A stretch of 8,674 nucleotides of DNA from Actinomycetes bacterium. Its GTDB lineage: Bacteria; Actinomycetota; Acidimicrobiia; Acidimicrobiales; RAAP-2. Positions 5,357 to 8,674 of this stretch are shown here, in pieces (the stretch's first letter is position 1; each line of letters starts with the position of its first letter). The stretch spans positions 1 through 8,674 of the forward strand of contig JAJZSM010000053.1 of the NCBI GenBank assembly GCA_021849765.1. The letters run 5' to 3'. Made by a program: the position numbers and the translations under genes. Under the pieces are notes generated by a model. The model was not told the origin of the DNA. It was given only the letters and a program-made list of their open reading frames with translations, and searched no databases.

Positions 5357-6670
5357 ATGCCTCGTCGCATCGAGATCGAAATTACTAGTTTGCAGGGTGA
5401 CGTCGCCACGTGGCGCGCCGCCGGCGCGAAGATGCCCAAGGGGGTGCTCAACGTCGATTTGGTGCCCGGTGGGCCCGTCGTCGGAGGCGTGTACCGGGCG
5501 GACATCGAGCAGTACATGGAGGGGCTCGAGGTCGTCTCGGTCATGCCGCCCAAGACTGCGTCGCCGCTCGACCCACGTAAAGAGCGCATCGAGTTGCTGC
5601 CGAGCACCAAGCCCGTCCCCGACGTTGTCGTGACCTACGCAACCAAGGGTCGCGGTCCGCGTCGCGACAGTGACCGTGACGGCGCGCGTGGTGGACGCGG
5701 CACCGGTCGCGACGGTGCACGACGTGAGGAGTCTCGTCGGCCGTCCAGTCGACCGCCCCGTGACGGCGCCGCGCCGAGTGACCGTCCCGCCCGCCCCGAC
5801 CGCCCTGAGCGCGGTGACCGCCCCGAGCGCACCGAGCGGCCAAGTCGTGGCGCACGTCCCGCCGGCCGTGGCGCCCGTCCCGAGCGTCCCGCACGTCCCG
5901 CCGGTCCCCCGGTCACGACGACCCATCGCAACGCACTGCTCGCGACACTGTCGCCTGAGCAACTACCCGTGGCCGAGCAGCTCTTGCGTGGCGGAATCCC
6001 CGCGGTGCGTGCCGCAGTCGCCGAGCAGAACAAGAACGCGACCGCACAGGGTCGTCCGACCGTGGACCCTGTGACCATCGACCGTATCGCCGAGGATCTG
6101 CTCGGACGGACCAATCTGGCGATGTGGAAGGACCGGGCGGCCGGTGGCATCGCGGCCGGTCGCGAGTTGCGTCTGCGCGACTTGCGCGCCGTGGTGACCT
6201 CCGCCAAGACCGTCTCACTCGACGATGAGGCGCGAGCCCAGTTGAAGGAGCTCCAGACCTCCCTGACCGCACGACTCGAGCTGCTGCGGACCCAATGGGT
6301 TGAGAAGCTCGAATCGGCGGTTGCCGCGGAAAACCCCGTGACGGCCCTCGAGCTCGTGATCCGCCCACCAGACATGTCCACGCGCATCAGTTCGGAGATG
6401 GCGACCAAGGTGATCGCACTGGTCTCGTCCTCGCTCACCGCCGAGCAGGAGCCCGCCCGCTGGCGCGAAATCGTGACCCTGGCGGCCGAGACGTCAATCC
6501 GACGCAACGTGAAGCCAGTCGGTATCCCCGAGGACCCCGACTGTCACGCACTCGCGGTGAAGAACGCGGGTGCGATCCCTGAATTGGCCAAGTTACTTGG
6601 CATCAAGGTTCCGCCGCCGCCGCCGATCGCGCGTCCGACGCGCCGTCCGGCTACTCGCCGCCCAGCGTAA
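5357..6670 (+). CDS. Uncharacterised protein with Arg/Pro-rich disordered centre
   Basis: I cannot assign a family to this 437-residue protein. It has three parts. Residues 1-95 look like a small folded domain, rich in strands, with charged start MPRRIEIEI. Residues 98-186 are low complexity, built from Arg, Pro, Gly, Asp and Glu in patterns such as RPERPARPAG and RPDRPERGDRPERTERP; 26 arginines fall between residues 99 and 180. Residues 187-420 look helical and soluble, with segments such as TARLELLRTQWVEKLESAVA. A Pro/Arg tail (PPPPPIARPTRRPATRRPA) ends the protein. No signal peptide or membrane segment is seen, so it is likely cytoplasmic. Arg/Gly/Pro tracts of this kind often bind nucleic acids, but that is inference. 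ATG 5357 is supported by the hexamer upstream. The 3' end overlaps the convergent acetyltransferase gene by 20 bases. Confidence 0.75.
   Translation: MPRRIEIEITSLQGDVATWRAAGAKMPKGVLNVDLVPGGPVVGGVYRADIEQYMEGLEVVSVMPPKTASPLDPRKERIELLPSTKPVPDVVVTYATKGRGPRRDSDRDGARGGRGTGRDGARREESRRPSSRPPRDGAAPSDRPARPDRPERGDRPERTERPSRGARPAGRGARPERPARPAGPPVTTTHRNALLATLSPEQLPVAEQLLRGGIPAVRAAVAEQNKNATAQGRPTVDPVTIDRIAEDLLGRTNLAMWKDRAAGGIAAGRELRLRDLRAVVTSAKTVSLDDEARAQLKELQTSLTARLELLRTQWVEKLESAVAAENPVTALELVIRPPDMSTRISSEMATKVIALVSSSLTAEQEPARWREIVTLAAETSIRRNVKPVGIPEDPDCHALAVKNAGAIPELAKLLGIKVPPPPPIARPTRRPATRRPA
5651..5911 (+). repeat. In-frame degenerate repeat tract encoding the Arg/Pro-rich linker
   Basis: The tract is built from variants of CGTCCCGCCCG, CGCCCCGAGCG and GGTCGCGAC. 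One 14-base unit, GCACGTCCCGCCGG, is repeated perfectly at 5852-5865 and 5891-5904, 39 bases (13 codons) apart and in frame. This suggests the linker has grown by slippage or unequal exchange while the frame was kept. Confidence 0.7.
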
Positions 6671-7043
6671 GCAGCCGCGCTTTCCAGCCAACTGACTCAT
6701 AGAGTGACTTCGTCGCCCGGTCCCCGGGCAGCGCCAGGGCGTCGCGCGCATCCGCTTTGTCGCGTGCGACGGCGACGAGCGCACGTCCCCTCCCTCTCCG
6801 TCGCTGCGCGGGGTTGACGTAGAGCGCGAGGATCACCCGGTGCGAAACGACCATGATCGACGCGGCGTCGTCACTCCAGAGTGAACGTTCCGCGACGAAG
6901 GAGCGGAGCATCGCGTCGGCCTCGACCCCGCCCAGCACGTCCTCTACATATCGCGACCCGCCACGTCGACTGGCGACGTCCTCGATCGCGAGGCGCCAGA
7001 CGTCGGCCAACTGCGCGGTCACGGCGTCCGCGCGTTCGATCAT
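6651..7043 (-). CDS. GNAT family N-acetyltransferase
   Basis: This small protein of 130 residues fits the GNAT fold, which moves an acetyl group from acetyl-CoA to an amine. The acetyl-CoA pyrophosphate loop is QRRRGRGRALV at residues 80-90, after the beta-4 strand ILALYVNP. The closing motif RATKSLYESVGWKARL (residues 109-124) is the usual late-helix/strand pair of GNAT enzymes. The acceptor is unknown. ATG 7043 is chosen over an upstream in-frame start that would overlap the preceding gene's 3' end. A GGGAAGG ribosome-binding site lies eight bases before this ATG, inside the 17-base gap behind the DUF4193 gene. The two genes are probably one operon. The 3' end overlaps the convergent Arg-rich protein gene. 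Confidence 0.85.
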   Translation of the reverse strand: MIERADAVTAQLADVWRLAIEDVASRRGGSRYVEDVLGGVEADAMLRSFVAERSLWSDDAASIMVVSHRVILALYVNPAQRRRGRGRALVAVARDKADARDALALPGDRATKSLYESVGWKARLLTLGGE

Positions 7044-7051
7044 GACGCGGA

Positions 7052-7058
7052 CCTTCCC
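7052..7058 (-). promoter_or_regulatory. Ribosome-binding site fixing the acetyltransferase start
   Basis: On the minus strand GGGAAGG lies eight bases before ATG 7043, right after the stop of the DUF4193 gene. It decides for the short form of the acetyltransferase and shows that this gene, unlike several others here, uses a leadered, Shine-Dalgarno start. Confidence 0.65.
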
Positions 7059-7060
7059 GC

Positions 7061-7531
7061 CTAGACGCAGTCGCGACAGAGCATGCGCGCCGAATCGGCC
7101 AGCTGACTCGTCTTCTTTAGCAAGCGACAGGACGAACACCGGAACTCGTCGTCCTGCTTGGGCAGGATCGCCTCGGTGACATCGACGCCGAGCTCGGGGT
7201 CACTGACTTCGTCGTCGTCCTCGGGCACACTCGTGCGCAGGATCGTCTCGGCGAGCACCTCATCGAGGGCCAGCTCGACGTCAGAGTCGTCGACTACGTC
7301 GTCGTCGTCCTCGATGACGGCGACGGCCACTTCAACGGCGTCCTCGGCGTCGTCGGCGTCGTCGACGATATCGGTGTCCTCGGCGGCCTCGTCGACGTCT
7401 AGCTCGTCGATTGCCAGGTCGTCGGTGTCGAGCTCGTCAGCGTCGATGTCGTCGCCCACGATCTCCTCGTCGAAGCCCTCCGCGAGCTCCTCTTCGTCGA
7501 ACACCTCGTCGTTATCGCTGTCGCGCACCAT
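7061..7531 (-). CDS. DUF4193 family protein with long acidic N-terminus and C-terminal zinc ribbon
   Basis: The C-terminus, with PKQDDEFRCSSC followed by LCRDCV at the very end, matches the actinobacterial DUF4193 family, whose function is unknown. Four cysteines (Cys132, Cys135, Cys152, Cys155; CxxC-x16-CxxC) should bind one zinc ion. Residues 1-120 contain 56 Asp/Glu and only two Arg, with no Lys, so this part is strongly acidic and probably disordered. The last 36 residues are by contrast rich in Lys/Arg. The 156-residue length exceeds the roughly 100 residues I associate with the family, because the acidic part is expanded. It is probably cytoplasmic; a role at RNA polymerase or ribosomes would be a guess. 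ATG 7531 is supported by a GAGAGGG site and an upstream -10. The acetyltransferase gene follows after 17 bases. Confidence 0.87.
   Translation of the reverse strand: MVRDSDNDEVFDEEELAEGFDEEIVGDDIDADELDTDDLAIDELDVDEAAEDTDIVDDADDAEDAVEVAVAVIEDDDDVVDDSDVELALDEVLAETILRTSVPEDDDEVSDPELGVDVTEAILPKQDDEFRCSSCRLLKKTSQLADSARMLCRDCV
7291..7400. repeat. GTC/GGC trinucleotide-rich low-complexity tract inside the DUF4193 gene
   Basis: On the plus strand this stretch is dominated by GTCGTC, GGCGTC and CTCGTC steps, for example near 7303-7315 and 7337-7365. On the coding strand they read as GAC/GAG/GCC codons for the Asp/Glu/Ala tract. Simple trinucleotide runs offer a slippage route for length change in the acidic tail. 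Confidence 0.6.
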
Positions 7532-7537
7532 CTAATT

Positions 7538-7544
7538 CCCTCTC
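7538..7544 (-). promoter_or_regulatory. Shine-Dalgarno site of the DUF4193 gene
   Basis: On the minus strand GAGAGGG is followed by a six-base spacer (AATTAG) and ATG 7531. It fixes this start and contrasts with the leaderless-type starts elsewhere in the window. Confidence 0.65.
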
Positions 7545-7548
7545 AGTA

Positions 7549-7580
7549 GCGCTGGCAGTGTAGAACCTTTTTGCGCTGGC
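7549..7580. repeat. Two direct 8-base repeats (GCGCTGGC) around the DUF4193 promoter
   Basis: GCGCTGGC occurs at 7549-7556 and 7573-7580, 24 bases apart start to start. The first touches the -10 hexamer at 7557-7562 and the second lies in the spacer upstream of it. The arrangement, slightly more than two helical turns, could present two regulator half-sites to one face of the DNA. Confidence 0.35.
7557..7562 (-). promoter_or_regulatory. Candidate -10 hexamer of the DUF4193 gene
   Basis: TACACT on the minus strand lies 25 bases before ATG 7531, leaving room for a leader of about 18 bases that includes the GAGAGGG site. The -35 zone (about 7580-7585) shows no good match. It sits in the 71-base gap behind the ThyX-like gene, so the DUF4193 gene probably has its own transcript. 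Confidence 0.45.
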
Positions 7581-7602
7581 GTGCGGGACCCCGGTGAATC
7601 TG

Positions 7603-8674
7603 TTACGAAAGTCCCGGCCGGCCCCGCTCGACGCGGGCCCGTTCGGCGCGACGTTCCGCCTCCAGACGTTCCAGGTCCGTGTCGGAATAGTCTACAAATT
7701 GCATTGAATCTGCGATCAGCTGGTGGTGGGCATCGCTGCGGATCAGTCGGGCCATGCCGTGGGCGACCCGGCGGTAGTTCGCGTGCCCCTGAGGGCTCGA
7801 ACGCAGCTCGATGAGGTGCATTGCCTCGCGGGCGTTCATTAGGATCCGGTAGCGGATGTTGAAGGCCAGCGCCACGCAGTACTGGCTCTGGACGGGGAAC
7901 TCCTCGGCGAGGTCGCGCGTGAACTCGGCCGAGCGCTCGAGGGATTCGATGTAGGACTGGTCGAGTCCGGCCTCGCGCACGATCTCGGGCACTTCGTAGC
8001 CGAGGTCGGCGGTGAGAGGCTGCCACTCGATGGTGGCGAGGCGGTGGCGCTGAAGATCGCGAAAGGCGCCGTAGTCGGTCACGAGCTCGAACTCATACGT
8101 CGTCTGCTCGAAGGCCCGGCCCGGGCGATGGCGCCGGTTGGAGCGATCACCCACGTAGGTCGCCATGAGCTCACGACGCTGGTAGTCGCTCAGTGACGCC
8201 ACCGTCGCCGCCGCAGCCGCGGTAGAGACCCCGGCGCTCTCAAAGACGATGGCCTCGAGCACGCGACGTTCACCGTCGGGGTCAAAGGCGATCAGACGAA
8301 CTCGTGGTGCGTTATCGTGATCGACCTCGGGGGTCCCCCACCGCGCGAGCAGCGCCGTGGTGCGAGCGCGCTTGTCGGCGAGATAGGTGACCCATTCGCC
8401 CCCGCGCTCGGGGACGTCGAGACGCTTGAGGAACGACGGGATGACCTTTTCGAGTTCGCGCTGCATCAGCCCCGCGTAGTAGTTGGCCTCGGGCAGCGGG
8501 TGGGCGCGCATGCGCAGCAGCAGGCTTTCGTAGGCCTGACCCGAGCCGTAGATGCCGAGGTTCGACAGGGCGCTCGCGGGCAGGAGACCCCGGACGGCGT
8601 CGAGGGCCTTGGCGCGGATTGCCTGACGATAGACGAAATCGGTATCCTCGGGCGTCTTGGGGTAGCGCACGCTT
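7603..8674 (-). CDS. Tandem ThyX-like (FAD-dependent thymidylate synthase family) protein, 5' end outside window
   Basis: The frame runs off the right edge; the GTG at 8668-8670 is probably an internal Val. About 356 residues are visible. Counted from that Val, residues 26-82 (AVRGLLPASALSNLGIYGSGQAYE onward in pieces, ending ELEKVIPSFL) look like the end of one ThyX domain. Residues about 124-312 look like a second domain with DLQRHRLATIEWQPL (205-219) and the late motif MNAREAMHLIELRSSPQG (278-295). ThyX makes dTMP from dUMP using FAD and methylene-tetrahydrofolate, with the signature RHRxxSxNExS. Here RHR (208-210) is kept, but the Ser, Asn-Glu and Ser positions read Thr, Glu-Trp and Pro, so normal catalysis is doubtful. 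A charged helical tail of about 25 residues follows. It is annotated by fold, not by proven activity. Confidence 0.78.
   Translation of the reverse strand, partial: SVRYPKTPEDTDFVYRQAIRAKALDAVRGLLPASALSNLGIYGSGQAYESLLLRMRAHPLPEANYYAGLMQRELEKVIPSFLKRLDVPERGGEWVTYLADKRARTTALLARWGTPEVDHDNAPRVRLIAFDPDGERRVLEAIVFESAGVSTAAAAATVASLSDYQRRELMATYVGDRSNRRHRPGRAFEQTTYEFELVTDYGAFRDLQRHRLATIEWQPLTADLGYEVPEIVREAGLDQSYIESLERSAEFTRDLAEEFPVQSQYCVALAFNIRYRILMNAREAMHLIELRSSPQGHANYRRVAHGMARLIRSDAHHQLIADSMQFVDYSDTDLERLEAERRAERARVERGRPGLS

Noticed and set aside
5635..6507. Minus-strand open frame of 290 codons opposite the Arg-rich protein
   Set aside because: Its Ser/Arg/Gly-rich composition mirrors the repeat tract; the plus strand has a promoter-like hexamer and a more protein-like composition at both ends.
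7158..7535. Serine-rich plus-strand frame opposite the DUF4193 gene
   Set aside because: It is nearly all Ser/Thr because it reads the reverse of GAC/GAG codons; the minus strand ends in a recognised zinc-ribbon motif.
1..8674. Mobile element, phage, toxin-antitoxin, CRISPR or defence system
   Set aside because: No transposase, integrase, terminal repeats, array repeats or recognised defence proteins are seen; composition is even apart from short intergenic AT-rich parts.

Overview
The window is GC-rich bacterial chromosome with ten protein genes packed almost end to end. There are no RNA genes, mobile elements, phage genes or CRISPR arrays that I can see. The actinobacterial DUF4193 zinc-ribbon gene, GTG starts, strong codon GC bias and start codons sitting about six bases behind a -10 hexamer all point to a high-GC actinobacterium. 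A lineage such as Acidimicrobiia is a guess. Both edges cut through genes. No gene-free stretch exceeds 300 bases; the longest gap is 2470-2599.

Left part (1-2469): the C-terminal 300 residues of glycine decarboxylase subunit 2 (gcvPB, plus strand) are followed by a class I glutamine-amidotransferase-like hydrolase of the PuuD/peptidase C26 type. Converging on it from the minus strand are two overlapping fluC (crcB) genes. Their charge patterns predict opposite membrane orientations, as expected for a heterodimeric fluoride channel.

Middle part (2470-5356): a short AT-rich intergenic region leads to a small secreted protein of unknown function, then a classical short-chain dehydrogenase/reductase. 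The latter shares its stop bases with a minus-strand, membrane-anchored HtrA-type serine protease with a PDZ domain. A compact divergent promoter region (5271-5356) with an inverted repeat separates htrA from the next gene.

Right part (5357-8674): an unrecognised 437-residue plus-strand protein has an arginine/proline-rich disordered centre. On the minus strand, read right to left, come the C-terminal part of a protein with two ThyX-like domains, an unusually long and acidic DUF4193 protein with its own promoter and Shine-Dalgarno site, and a small GNAT acetyltransferase probably co-transcribed with it.

The genes do not form one pathway; this reads as a housekeeping region made of short transcription units. 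The points of most interest are the repeated leaderless start architecture, the dual FluC pair, the degenerate tandem-ThyX protein, the acidic DUF4193 protein, the unrecognised Arg-rich protein, and regulatory repeats at two intergenic regions. I see no clear new multi-gene system.
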